A stretch of 64,000 nt of DNA. It comes from JACVRW01 sp963751105 (GTDB taxonomy: Bacteria > Actinomycetota > Thermoleophilia > Solirubrobacterales > Thermoleophilaceae). This document shows, piece after piece, positions 1-8,458 of this stretch (its first letter is position 1; every line of letters starts with the position of its first letter). Location of the stretch: contig CAVVTG010000002.1 in assembly GCA_963751105.1 (NCBI GenBank), forward strand, positions 2,728,001-2,792,000, read 5' to 3'. The position numbers and the translations under genes are program-made. Under the pieces are notes generated by a model, which was given only the letters and a program-made list of their open reading frames with translations, made no database searches and was not told the DNA's origin.

Positions 1-915
1 GTTGGCGTCACCGATGGCGTAGAGCCAGTCGCCGGCGGCGCGCATCGAGTCGTCGACCTCCACCGGCTTGCCCGGCTCGAGGCCGACCGTGTCGAGGCCG
101 ATGTCGTCGGTGTTGAGCTTGCGGCCGGTGGCCACGAGCAGCTCGTCGGCGGTCACCGATTCGCCGCCCTCGAGCTCCACCGTCACGGTGCCGTTCTCGG
201 CTCTCACCGCGGCGGCATTGGTCTCCAGGCGAAGGTCTACGCCCTTTTCGCGCAGCGCATCGGCCACGAGCTCCGAGGCGAATTCCTCCTCGCGGGCGAT
301 CACCCGCGGGCCGCCCTCGATCAGCGTGACCTGCGAGCCGAGGCTGGTGTAGGCCTGGGCCATCTCGACTCCCACGACTCCGCCGCCGAGGACGGCCAGG
401 CGATCCGGCACCTCCTTCGCGGTGGTGGCCTCGCGGTTGGTCCACGGCTCGGCCTCGCGCAGACCGTCGATGGGCGGGATGAAGGGGCTGCTGCCGGTGG
501 AGATCACCACCGCGCGGCCGGCCACCAACACGTCGTCCCCCACCACCACCCGGCGTTCGCCGTCCAGACGCCCGGCGCCGCGGACGACCGTGCAGTTGCG
601 CTCCTCGAGCCAGGGCACCATGCCCGAGTCGTCGAGGTCATGGGTGATCTCGTCGCGGCGCTTGAGCACCGCCTGGGCGTCGAGCTCGCCCGTCACGGCC
701 TCGGCCACACCCGGGATGCGGCGGACCTCGGCCAGCAGCTCGCCGGGGCGCAGCATCGCCTTGGACGGCATACAGGCGTAGAAGGAGCACTCACCGCCGA
801 TCAGGTGCGACTCCACCACGGCCACGCTCAGGCCCTCCCCGCCCAAGCGGCCGGCACAGACCTCTCCCGCGGGACCGGCGCCCAGGATCACGACATCGAA
901 TTCACGCTCGCTCAT
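1..915 (-). CDS. Pyridine nucleotide-disulfide oxidoreductase (dihydrolipoamide dehydrogenase-like), 3' end missing
   Basis: Flavoenzyme that should pass electrons between NAD(P)H and a disulfide substrate; 305 N-terminal residues are present and the gene runs off the left edge. An FAD-binding GAGPAG lies at residues 12-17, the redox-active pair is C43/C48 in GGECSFYACMPSK, and a second nucleotide-binding fold with LGGGVVG lies near residue 176. The CX4C pair and MPSK are those of lipoamide dehydrogenase and mercuric reductase, but this GGEC...ACMPSK variant belongs to a less specific branch, so I do not name a substrate. The C-terminal dimerisation domain with the catalytic His-Glu is outside the window. 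The start ATG at 915 is preceded by a -10-like TACCTT and no Shine-Dalgarno. It is divergent from the acyl-CoA dehydrogenase at 1012. Confidence 0.85.
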   Translation of the reverse strand, partial: MSEREFDVVILGAGPAGEVCAGRLGGEGLSVAVVESHLIGGECSFYACMPSKAMLRPGELLAEVRRIPGVAEAVTGELDAQAVLKRRDEITHDLDDSGMVPWLEERNCTVVRGAGRLDGERRVVVGDDVLVAGRAVVISTGSSPFIPPIDGLREAEPWTNREATTAKEVPDRLAVLGGGVVGVEMAQAYTSLGSQVTLIEGGPRVIAREEEFASELVADALREKGVDLRLETNAAAVRAENGTVTVELEGGESVTADELLVATGRKLNTDDIGLDTVGLEPGKPVEVDDSMRAAGDWLYAIGDAN

Positions 916-921
916 GGCCTG

Positions 922-1009
922 AAGGTATCGCCCGCCTCGTCTTCGTTACACCTGTGGAAAGTAGGAAGTGCCACTGTTTACTTTTTCCGCGAGCCGCGCT
1001 AGCTTGCGG
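922..1009. promoter_or_regulatory. Divergent leaderless promoters with an inverted repeat
   Basis: Leftward: TACCTT (922-927) ends 6 nt before ATG 915. Rightward: TTTACT (977-982), 17 bp spacer, TAGCTT (1000-1005), then 6 nt to ATG 1012. Neither start has a Shine-Dalgarno. An inverted repeat CCGCGAGC (987-994) / GCTTGCGG (1002-1009) overlaps the rightward -10 and could be an operator. Confidence 0.5.
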
Positions 1010-1011
1010 TC

Positions 1012-2199
1012 ATGGCAACCGCAGACACGCTCCTCAAGCCCGACCACGGCGCCCGCCGCAAGCACTTCATCTTCACCGAGGAGCACGATCAGCTCCGCGA
1101 GTCCATCCGCTCGTTCGTCGCCAAGGAGCTCGCGCCCCACGCGGCCGAGTGGGAGGAGACCACCTTCCCCGACTCGGTGTTCCGGCGCATGGGCGAGCTC
1201 GGCTTCCTCGGTCTCTCCTACCCGGAGGAGTACGGCGGTCAGGGCGGCGACTACTTCGCCAACCTCGTACTGGCCGAGGAGATGGCGGGCGCCGGCTCCG
1301 GCGGGCTGGCCATGGGAGTGGCGGTGCACACCGACATGGCCACTCCTCCGGTGTTCCTGTTCGGCTCCGAGGAGCAGAAGCAGGAGTGGCTGGTGCCGGC
1401 GATCCGGGGCGAGAAGATCTCCTGCCTCGGGATCACCGAGCCGGACGCGGGCAGTGACGTGTCGGGAATCAAGACGCGTGCGGTGCGGGATGCCGACGAG
1501 TGGGTCATCAACGGCTCGAAGACCTACATCACCAACGGCCATCGCGCCGACTTCATCATCCTTGTGACGAAGACGGATCCCGACGCCGGCTACGACGGCT
1601 TCACGCTCTTCCTCGTGCCGATGGACACTCCGGGCGTGATCCGGGAGAAGCGGCTCGAGAAGCTTGGCATGCACGCGAGCGACACGGCGCTGCTCGCCTT
1701 CCAGGACGTGCGCGTCCCGGCCGACGCCATGCTGGGCGAGGAGGGCAAGGGCTTCTACCACATCATGTGGGAGCTGCAGGGCGAGCGACTGATCGGCGCG
1801 GCCGGCTGCGTGGCCGGCGCCCAGCGCTGCTTCGACAAGACCCTCGAGTACGCCACCGAGCGCACAGCCTTCGGCCGCCCGATCGGCAAGTTCCAGGCCA
1901 TCCGCCACAAGTTCGCGGAGATGGCGACCAAGATCGAGGCGGGGCGCCAGATGGTCTACACCACGGCCTGGCGCTTCAACAACGGTGAGTACCCCGTGCG
2001 GGAGATCTCGATGGCCAAGCTCTACACCGCGCGCATGGCCTGCGAGGTGGTGGACGACTGCCTCCAGATTCACGGCGGCGCCGGCTACATGAAGGAGTAC
2101 GGGATCGAGCGCGCCTGGCGCGACATGCGCCTCAACCGGATCGGCGCGGGCACCGACGAGGTGATGCTGGACGTGATCGGTCGCTCATACGGCTTGTAG
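1012..2199 (+). CDS. Acyl-CoA dehydrogenase
   Basis: FAD enzyme catalysing alpha,beta-dehydrogenation of an acyl-CoA thioester, 395 residues, the usual family length. The signature GITEPDAGSDV lies near residue 142 and the C-terminal QIHGGAGYMKEYGIER block is intact. The position that carries the catalytic Glu in short- and medium-chain enzymes reads GAGT instead of YEGT, while a Glu is present in QGERLIGAAG (about residue 260), the place used by isovaleryl- and long-chain-type enzymes. I therefore expect a branched- or longer-chain substrate, but specificity cannot be read. Start ATG 1012 fits the promoter 6 nt upstream. Confidence 0.9.
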   Translation: MATADTLLKPDHGARRKHFIFTEEHDQLRESIRSFVAKELAPHAAEWEETTFPDSVFRRMGELGFLGLSYPEEYGGQGGDYFANLVLAEEMAGAGSGGLAMGVAVHTDMATPPVFLFGSEEQKQEWLVPAIRGEKISCLGITEPDAGSDVSGIKTRAVRDADEWVINGSKTYITNGHRADFIILVTKTDPDAGYDGFTLFLVPMDTPGVIREKRLEKLGMHASDTALLAFQDVRVPADAMLGEEGKGFYHIMWELQGERLIGAAGCVAGAQRCFDKTLEYATERTAFGRPIGKFQAIRHKFAEMATKIEAGRQMVYTTAWRFNNGEYPVREISMAKLYTARMACEVVDDCLQIHGGAGYMKEYGIERAWRDMRLNRIGAGTDEVMLDVIGRSYGL

Positions 2200-2220
2200 G
2201 GCCCGCGCTCCGAGCCGAGC

Positions 2221-2583
2221 TCAGGCGCCCGCCGGGCTCGGGCCGTCGCCGCGGCGCAGCTCGTCCAGCACACGCAGCAAGCCTTCGGTATTCGCCTGGA
2301 TGCCGTGACGAATGTCGATCAACTGCTCGCGTCCTTCACGCATGTCGAGCAGCATCTCTCGCGTAACCGCGCGATCGTTGGCGATCGCCGTCTCCTGCGC
2401 TGACGTTGCCCGCCGCTGCTCCGCACGGCTGGCTTCCAGCTCGACGAGCAGCCGCTGACGAGTGTCCTCGAGGTCGGCGCGGACATCTGCGTTCCCCGCC
2501 TTGAGCTCCTCGAGTAGCTGGTCCCTGATCTCGCGGAAGCGCTCGAGGAGTGGACCTGCCGCCTCATCGTCCATCGGGCTCAT
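2221..2583 (-). CDS. Small coiled-coil protein, unknown function
   Basis: 120 residues, almost entirely charged helix with heptad-like leucines (about residues 10-110), no membrane segment and no recognised domain. Start taken at ATG 2583 (MSPMDDE); a second ATG three codons later is possible, and the longer upstream reading frame runs antisense through the acetamidase and looks non-coding. It is convergent with the acyl-CoA dehydrogenase (stop 2199). I do not recognise the family. The Asp/Glu/Arg-rich helix suggests a structural or scaffolding role, which is a guess. Confidence 0.6.
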   Translation of the reverse strand: MSPMDDEAAGPLLERFREIRDQLLEELKAGNADVRADLEDTRQRLLVELEASRAEQRRATSAQETAIANDRAVTREMLLDMREGREQLIDIRHGIQANTEGLLRVLDELRRGDGPSPAGA

Positions 2584-2637
2584 TGTTTCAGGGCGACCCG
2601 CGCGAAACAGCCCGCTTGCGCGACAGTTCTGTGACGC

Positions 2638-3708
2638 ATGGGCATCAGGATCGCGATCAACCGCGCGCGCCGGCTCGACCTGGGCGCTGAGAACGGCCAC
2701 AACCGCTGGCACCCCGAGCTCGCGCCGGTCGCGGCGATCGAACCGGGCGAGGAGGTGACCTTCGAGGTGCGCGACTCTCGCGACCGCGTGATCGGGCCCG
2801 ACTCGACCCACGACGACCTGCTCGAGGTGCCGCCGCTCGCGCACCCTCTCACCGGGCCGCTCGAGGTCCGAGGCGCGGCGCCCGGCGACGTGCTCGAGAT
2901 CGACATCCTCGGATACGAGACCGACGACTTCGGCTGGACGGCGATCTGGCCGGGATCGGGCTTTCTCGGCGACCTGTTCGAGCGCCCCTTCCTAGCCCGC
3001 TGGGAGATCGCGGAGGGAGTGGCGCGCTCGGGCGAGCTCCCCGGCTTGGCCGTGGCCGCCGGCGTGCACGCCGGCACGATCGGGGTGGCACCTTCGCTCG
3101 ACCTGTACCAGCGTGCACTCGCCCGTGAGCAGGCGCTCGCCGATCGAGGTGGCTCGGCCGCCCTGCCCGACCCCGGCCACGCCTGGCCGCCCGCGGCGGC
3201 GGACGGCCTACGGACCTACCCGCCGCGCGAGAACGGCGGCAACATGGACATCCGCGACCTGGGACCGGGAGCCCGCCTGTGGCTGCCGGTTCTCGTGCCC
3301 GGCGCCCTGCTGTCGGTGGGCGACCTTCACTTCGCCCAGGGCGACGGCGAGGTCTGCATCTCAGCGATCGAGACGGGAGGCACGGCCACCCTGCGCGTCG
3401 GCCTGCGGGCCGACGGCTGGCGCCCCCGGTTCCCCTGCTACCAGGCGCCGCCCCGCCCACCGCGCGAGGTGTTCGCCACCACCGGCATTCCGCTTGCCGA
3501 CGACGGTACGCAGGGCGACCTGGACCTCAACCTGGCCACCCGTCGCGCCCTGTTGGAGCTGCTCGGTTGGCTCGAGCATGAGCGTGGGCTCGCCCGCGAG
3601 CAGGCCTACATCCTGATGAGCGTGGCGGCCGAGCTGCGCGTGTCGGAGCTCGTCGACGCGCCGAACGCCATAGTGTCGGCCGCGCTGCCGCTGGACGTGT
3701 TCGAATGA
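2638..3708 (+). CDS. Acetamidase/formamidase family protein
   Basis: Member of the FmdA/AmdA family, which hydrolyses short amides (formamide, acetamide) to the acid and ammonia in the cytoplasm. 356 residues. Family landmarks are HPLTGPLEVRGAAPGD near residue 75, RENGGNMDIRDL near residue 197 and GDLHFAQGDGEV near residue 230. It is the first gene of an overlapping trio: its stop overlaps the start of the HerA-like ATPase by 4 nt (3705-3708), so the ATPase and the second acyl-CoA dehydrogenase are probably co-transcribed. The actual amide substrate is not determinable from sequence. Confidence 0.85.
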   Translation: MGIRIAINRARRLDLGAENGHNRWHPELAPVAAIEPGEEVTFEVRDSRDRVIGPDSTHDDLLEVPPLAHPLTGPLEVRGAAPGDVLEIDILGYETDDFGWTAIWPGSGFLGDLFERPFLARWEIAEGVARSGELPGLAVAAGVHAGTIGVAPSLDLYQRALAREQALADRGGSAALPDPGHAWPPAAADGLRTYPPRENGGNMDIRDLGPGARLWLPVLVPGALLSVGDLHFAQGDGEVCISAIETGGTATLRVGLRADGWRPRFPCYQAPPRPPREVFATTGIPLADDGTQGDLDLNLATRRALLELLGWLEHERGLAREQAYILMSVAAELRVSELVDAPNAIVSAALPLDVFE

Positions 3709-5252
3709 GCGACTTCACCAAGACCATCACCGAGGCCTACGCCGCCGAGGGCGCGACCATCGACCTCGGCCGCGGCGTGCACGAGGACAGCCTCGACTCA
3801 GAGGCGGTGGTGCAGGTGCCGCTGCGCATGATGAACCGCCACGGCCTGGTGGCCGGCGCAACGGGCACCGGCAAGACGATCACCCTCCAGGTCCTGGCCG
3901 AGCAGCTCTCGGCCGCCGGAGTGTCGGTGTTCGCCGCCGACGTGAAGGGGGACGTGTCAGGCGTGAGTGTGCCGGGGGAGCCCGGCGGACCGGCCGAGAA
4001 GCGGATGGGCGAGCTCGGCCTGCCCTTCGCGCCGGCCGGCTTCCCCGTCGAGTACCTGTCCCTGGGCGGCATCGGCCCCGGGGTGCCTGTGCGGGCGACG
4101 GTCTCCGACTTCGGGCCGCAGCTGCTGGCCAAGGTGCTCGAGGCCAACGAGACGCAGGAGCAGAGCCTCGGTCTCGTCTTCCACTACGCCGACCAGAAGG
4201 GCCTGCCGCTGCTCGACCTCGCCGATCTGCGCGCGCTCCTCACCTTCCTCGAATCGGACGAGGGCAAGGCCGAGCTCGAGGGCATCGGCGGCCTCGCCTC
4301 TTCCACCGTCGGTGTCCTGTTGCGCAGCCTCGTGGGGCTCGAGACCGGTGGTGGCACGGAGTTCTTCGGGGAGCCGCAGCTCGATATCGCCGACCTGCTG
4401 CGCACCGCGCCGGACGGGCGCGGGATCATCTCCTGTCTCGAGCTGCCGGCGGTCCAGGACCGTCCGCGGCTGTTCTCCACGGCGCTCATGTGGCTGCTGG
4501 CCGAGCTGTTCGAGCAGCTCCCGGAGGCCGGCGATCTCGACCAGCCCAAGCTGGTGTTCTTCTTCGACGAGGCTCATCTCCTGTTCAACGGCGCCACCAA
4601 GGCCTTCCTCGAATCGGTCACGCAGACCGTGCGCCTGATCAGGTCGAAGGGCGTCGGTGTCTTCTTCGTCACCCAGGTACCCGACGACGTCCCGGGGTCG
4701 GTGCTCGGCCAGCTCGGCAACCGGGTGCAGCACGCGCTGCGGGCCTTCACTCCGGACGACGCCAAGCACCTCAAGGCCGCGGCCTCCACCTATCCGACCT
4801 CGGACTTCTACGACGTCGAGGAGCTGCTCACGCAGATGGGCATCGGCGAGGCGGCGGTCACGATCCTGTCCGAGGACGGAGTGCCCACGCCCGTCGTGCA
4901 CACGCGCCTGCGCGCACCGGCCTCGCGCATGGGGCCCGCGGACGACGTGGAGGGCGCGGCCAAGGCCTCGCCCCTGTTCGCCAAGTACGGAACCCGTGAG
5001 GAGAACGAAAGCGCGCGGGAGAAGCTGGCCGCGCGCTTGGAGGAGCCGGAGCCCGCTGCGAAGGCACCCGCGCCGGACGCGCCGGCCCCGGCTCGCCGAA
5101 AGTCGCGCGCCACGAAGAAGCAGAAGGAAACGGCAACGGCCACAGCGGGGGGCGCCGAGGCGCTGGGCAAGTTCCTGAACTCGCGCGAGGGCAAGTCGCT
5201 TCAGAAGAAGGTGATGCGCGGCATGTTCGGCATGCTGCGCAAGAGCCTGTGA
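3705..5252 (+). CDS. HerA-like ATPase, DUF853 (YjgR) family
   Basis: P-loop ATPase of the DUF853 branch of the HerA/FtsK group, 515 residues. The Walker A is GATGTGKT (residues 51-58) and the Walker B is LVFFFDEAHLLF (about 283-294). The C-terminus has a Pro/Ala/Lys linker (about 430-475) and a short basic tail ending in MFGMLRKSL. DUF853 proteins are widespread, and their DNA-pumping role is only inferred from kinship with HerA. It lies in an overlapping run between the acetamidase (4-nt overlap) and an acyl-CoA dehydrogenase (GTGA overlap at 5249), a metabolic context that gives no clue to its job. Confidence 0.85.
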   Translation: MSDFTKTITEAYAAEGATIDLGRGVHEDSLDSEAVVQVPLRMMNRHGLVAGATGTGKTITLQVLAEQLSAAGVSVFAADVKGDVSGVSVPGEPGGPAEKRMGELGLPFAPAGFPVEYLSLGGIGPGVPVRATVSDFGPQLLAKVLEANETQEQSLGLVFHYADQKGLPLLDLADLRALLTFLESDEGKAELEGIGGLASSTVGVLLRSLVGLETGGGTEFFGEPQLDIADLLRTAPDGRGIISCLELPAVQDRPRLFSTALMWLLAELFEQLPEAGDLDQPKLVFFFDEAHLLFNGATKAFLESVTQTVRLIRSKGVGVFFVTQVPDDVPGSVLGQLGNRVQHALRAFTPDDAKHLKAAASTYPTSDFYDVEELLTQMGIGEAAVTILSEDGVPTPVVHTRLRAPASRMGPADDVEGAAKASPLFAKYGTREENESAREKLAARLEEPEPAAKAPAPDAPAPARRKSRATKKQKETATATAGGAEALGKFLNSREGKSLQKKVMRGMFGMLRKSL

Positions 5253-6391
5253 CGGGCTCCGCGCTGGCCCCCGAGCGGGCCGTCTCGGCACGTCCCCTGC
5301 CGCCCTTCACGGAGAACCACGAACCGCTGCGCGCGGAGATCCGCCGCTTCGTGGCCGACGAGTTGCGGCCCCACGCCGCGACGTGGGAGGCCGAGGGCTG
5401 GTTTCCCAACGAGGTGTTCACGAGCATGGCCGGTCACGGGCTGCTCGGGCTCAAGTACCCCGTCGAGTACGGGGGCCGCGGGCTCGGCTACGCCGAGGAC
5501 GCGGTGCTCACCCAGGAGCTCTCGCGCTGTGGTTCGGGCGGCCTGGCCGCGGGCATCGGCGCGCACATCGGCATCGCCACGCCGCCGATCTGGAAGTTCG
5601 GCACCGAGGACCAGAAGCAGCGTTTCCTCGCGCCCGCGATTCGGGGAGAGCGAATCGCCGCGCTCGGCATCACCGAGCCGGGCGCGGGCTCCGACGTGGC
5701 CGGCCTCCGTACGTTCGCCCGCCGGGTGGACGGCGGCTACGTCGTGAACGGTGCCAAGACCTACATCACGAACGGGGTACGCGCCGACTTCGTGGTCACG
5801 GCCGTCAAGACCACCGAGGAGGGCGGGCACCAGGGCATCTCCTTCCTCGTGATCGAGCGTGACAGCGAGGGCTTCTCGGTCGCCGGCAAGCTGGAGAAGC
5901 TCGGCTGGCACGCGTCCGACACGGGCGAGCTGAGCTTCGAGGACGTATTCGTGCCGGAGGAGAACCTGCTCGGAGAGGAGAACCGCGGCTTCTACCTGAT
6001 CATGGCCAACTTCCAGTGGGAGCGGCTGCTGATGGCCCTCGGCGCCGTGGGCTCGATGGAGTCCGTGCTGGAGCGGGTGCTCGCGGGGGCGCAGGGTCGT
6101 CCCGAGTTCCGGCAGACCGTGGCGGAGCTCGGGATCAAGCTCGAGTCCTCCCGCGCTCTGACCGGCTACGCGCTGTACCTGTTCGCCCAGGGACACGACG
6201 CCATACGCGAGGTCACCGAGGCCAAGCTGCTGTCCCAGCGCTCAGCGGTGGAGGTGGCCGAGGCCGCCTTCCGCATTCTGGACGGCGACCTTGAGATCGG
6301 CCGCGCGCTGCGCGATACGCGGCTGGGTCCGATCGGCGGCGGCACCGACGAGATCATGAAGGACATCCTCGGCAAGCTGATGGGGCTCTGA
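5249..6391 (+). CDS. Acyl-CoA dehydrogenase, divergent and shortened C-terminal region
   Basis: Second acyl-CoA dehydrogenase, 380 residues, starting at a GTG that overlaps the previous stop (GTGA). GITEPGAGSDV is present (about residue 140), and a Glu sits in FQWERLL (about 255), the long-chain/isovaleryl-type catalytic position. Unusually, the HGGxGYxxEYPVER stretch that shapes the adenine/CoA end of the pocket is missing: the sequence passes from VEVAEAAFRILDGD straight to LEIGRALRDTRLGPIGGGTDE. The AFGRPIG helix is also replaced. It may act on an unusual substrate or work as a heteromeric partner; this is inference from the lost elements. Confidence 0.85.
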   Translation: MTGSALAPERAVSARPLPPFTENHEPLRAEIRRFVADELRPHAATWEAEGWFPNEVFTSMAGHGLLGLKYPVEYGGRGLGYAEDAVLTQELSRCGSGGLAAGIGAHIGIATPPIWKFGTEDQKQRFLAPAIRGERIAALGITEPGAGSDVAGLRTFARRVDGGYVVNGAKTYITNGVRADFVVTAVKTTEEGGHQGISFLVIERDSEGFSVAGKLEKLGWHASDTGELSFEDVFVPEENLLGEENRGFYLIMANFQWERLLMALGAVGSMESVLERVLAGAQGRPEFRQTVAELGIKLESSRALTGYALYLFAQGHDAIREVTEAKLLSQRSAVEVAEAAFRILDGDLEIGRALRDTRLGPIGGGTDEIMKDILGKLMGL

Positions 6392-6395
6392 GGGC

Positions 6396-7253
6396 GTGGC
6401 CCGGCGATCGCGCTTCCCGCGTTGGGCCTCAGAGGCCATCCTCGTGGTGCTGGTGCTGGTCACCGGAGCGGTGGCGCTGTTCGGGGACGGCGAGGACGGC
6501 TACTGGACCGACCACCCCCTGCTCGCCTCGATCGTCTCGGGACTGCTCGTGCTTGCCCTGGCCGGCACGTTGGTGGAGCGCCTGCTGCGAACACGGGAGG
6601 AGCGGCGCTGGCGAGGCGTGGCCGCGCTGGCCTGCACCACCATCGCCGATGAGGTGACGCGCAGCGTCACGGCGACGCTCTACGCGCTGTGGCGCGACGC
6701 CGGCTACGAGGCCCCGCCGCGCGACGACCCGCTGCCCGAGCTCGTGCCGGAGCGGCTGCTGCCCGAGTGGGAGGTGCGGGCGATCCCGGAGGGTCGCGAG
6801 CAGGTGCCGGTCCTGGGTAGCGGGCAGGCGGTATCGGCCGGACCTGCGGGCACGCTGCCTCCCGGCCGACTGACCGAGCTCATGCGGGATACCGACTGGC
6901 GCCGCTGGGCCTGTCGGCACCTGCGCGAGCTGCACGCCGAGTCGCGTCCGGTGCTGGCCCAGTGGGCGCCGGTGATGCTGCCGCCGCAGGAGCCGCGCGA
7001 CCTCCTGGACGACGCCGCGCTGGTGGTGGACCACCTGAGCTATCTGCGTGAGGACATCCTGACCGAGCGTCTTGCGGACGAGCCCGAGGAGCTCGAGCGG
7101 CGCTGGCTGGCTCTCGACGTGCAGGCCCGCGTTCTGACCAATTCGCTCTGGAAGGAAGCGGGCGAGACCGACTGGTGCTTCGAGCTGCCGGACGATCCCG
7201 AAGCGGATCGATACCGGCTCTGGCGCGATCCCTACAAGCGCCCCGGCGGCTGA
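6396..7253 (+). CDS. Membrane protein of unknown function, two N-terminal TM segments
   Basis: 285 residues from GTG 6396, 4 nt after the dehydrogenase stop, so probably the last gene of that run. Two hydrophobic segments (about residues 13-30 and 42-62) form a short hairpin with a brief DGEDGYW loop; the remaining 220 residues are soluble, acidic and rich in Arg/Trp/Glu, presumably cytoplasmic. There is no domain I recognise. The topology (a TM hairpin followed by a helical cytoplasmic body) recurs in actinobacterial proteins of unknown function. The 3' end overlaps the convergent small membrane gene by 22 nt. Confidence 0.7.
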   Translation: MARRSRFPRWASEAILVVLVLVTGAVALFGDGEDGYWTDHPLLASIVSGLLVLALAGTLVERLLRTREERRWRGVAALACTTIADEVTRSVTATLYALWRDAGYEAPPRDDPLPELVPERLLPEWEVRAIPEGREQVPVLGSGQAVSAGPAGTLPPGRLTELMRDTDWRRWACRHLRELHAESRPVLAQWAPVMLPPQEPRDLLDDAALVVDHLSYLREDILTERLADEPEELERRWLALDVQARVLTNSLWKEAGETDWCFELPDDPEADRYRLWRDPYKRPGG

Positions 7254-7543
7254 CCGCGCGCCCGCGGGCTTCGCTCGTCGGGCCAGTGGCCGTGGTCGTC
7301 GAAGAAACGCCGGGCCGCCTCCTCACGATCGCGGTCCTTGTCGCCCTCCACCCCCATCCGGTAGAGCAGGTTGAGGAGGAGCACCGCGGTGGCGGCGCTG
7401 ACGAACATCGCGCCGACCGTCACTCCGATCCTTCCCGACGTGGCCGCGACGATCGTGCCGGCGACGAAGAGCAGCAGCGGGATCCCGTAGCGAACGAAGT
7501 TGAGGACCACCCCAGGAAGGTAGGCCGCGGCGGCCCCCCGCAC
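7232..7543 (-). CDS. Small two-TM membrane protein, start region possibly frameshifted
   Basis: About 103 residues read from GTG 7543, with two hydrophobic segments (about 15-35 and 42-60), then a charged tail containing FFDDHGHWPDE. The proposed GTG has no ribosome site at usable spacing. An ATG at 7557 does have one (GAGGAAGG just upstream) but is out of frame; restoring one base in the C6 run at 7534-7539 (G6 on the coding strand) would join that ATG to this frame and give MTIRLCGGAAAAYLPG. The true gene is therefore probably 7232-7557 with a one-base deletion. Function unknown. Confidence 0.55.
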   Translation of the reverse strand: MRGAAAAYLPGVVLNFVRYGIPLLLFVAGTIVAATSGRIGVTVGAMFVSAATAVLLLNLLYRMGVEGDKDRDREEAARRFFDDHGHWPDERSPRARGQPPGRL

Positions 7544-7604
7544 AAGCGGATCGTCATGATGCCTTCCTCTCGAAACCGAAACGCCCCCAGAGGAGACCGA
7601 AACA

Positions 7605-8432
7605 GTGGGAGTACTTGATGGCAAGGCGGCGATCGTCACGGGCTCGGCTCGCGGCATCGGCCGTGCCACCGCCGAGCTGCTGGCCCAGCAGGGCGCGCGG
7701 GTGCTGATCAACGACCTCGATGCCGACGCGGCCGAGCAGGCCTCGTCCGAGATCGATGGCGAGACCGCGGTGTTCGGCGGCGACCTCACCAAGGAGGGCG
7801 TGCCCGACCAGCTCGTCCAGAAGGCCGTCGACGAGTTCGGGCAGCTCGACATCATCGTCAACAACGCGGGCTACACGCGCGACGCCGTGGCCCACAAGAT
7901 GACCGACGACGAGTTCCAGGCGATGCTCGACATCCACACGGTGGTCCCCTTCCGGGTGATCCGAGCCGCGGCGCCCCACCTGCGCGACCCCGCCAAACAG
8001 GAGCGCGACGAGGGCCGGGAGGTCTTTCGCAAGATCGTGAACGTCTCCTCGATCTCGGGGACGATGGGCAACGCCGGCCAGGCCAACTACTCGGCGGGCA
8101 AGGCCGCCGTGGTGGGCCTGACCAAGACACTGGCCAAGGAGTGGGGCCAGTTCAAGATCAACGTCAACGCCGTGGCCTTCGGCTTCGTCGAGACGCGTCT
8201 GACCGCCGCCAAGGAGTCGGACAACACGATGGTCAAGGACGGCGAGGAGATCCAGCTCGGCATCCCCGAGCAGATGCGGGCTATGGCGGCCATGATCATC
8301 CCGCTGGGCCGTCCGGCCACGCCCGAGGAAGCCGCCGGCCCGGTGTTCTTCCTCTGCACGCCGTGGGCCGACTACGTGCACGGCCAGGTGCTGAACGTGA
8401 CCGGCGGTCAGTTCGGCGGGATGTACATCTAG
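7605..8432 (+). CDS. SDR-family oxidoreductase (FabG-like)
   Basis: NAD(P)-dependent short-chain dehydrogenase/reductase, 275 residues, from GTG 7605 behind a GAGGAGA ribosome site. The cofactor motif TGSARGIG lies at about residues 13-20, NNAG near 86, the catalytic Ser in NVSSISG near 148 and the YSAGK pair at Y162/K166. It is most like 3-oxoacyl-ACP/CoA reductases; the insertion after residue 120 (DPAKQERDEGREVF) is typical of the actinobacterial acyl-CoA-type branch. The next gene downstream is the SnoaL protein, 62 nt away across a hairpin, and it may be read from the same transcript. Confidence 0.88.
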   Translation: MGVLDGKAAIVTGSARGIGRATAELLAQQGARVLINDLDADAAEQASSEIDGETAVFGGDLTKEGVPDQLVQKAVDEFGQLDIIVNNAGYTRDAVAHKMTDDEFQAMLDIHTVVPFRVIRAAAPHLRDPAKQERDEGREVFRKIVNVSSISGTMGNAGQANYSAGKAAVVGLTKTLAKEWGQFKINVNAVAFGFVETRLTAAKESDNTMVKDGEEIQLGIPEQMRAMAAMIIPLGRPATPEEAAGPVFFLCTPWADYVHGQVLNVTGGQFGGMYI

Positions 8433-8458
8433 ACGCCGTCGGAATAAATCTCGGGCTG

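Noticed and set aside
2584..2844. 87-codon N-terminal extension of the coiled-coil gene
   Set aside because: It runs antisense to the acetamidase start and its composition changes abruptly; MSPMDDE at 2583 is a natural start.
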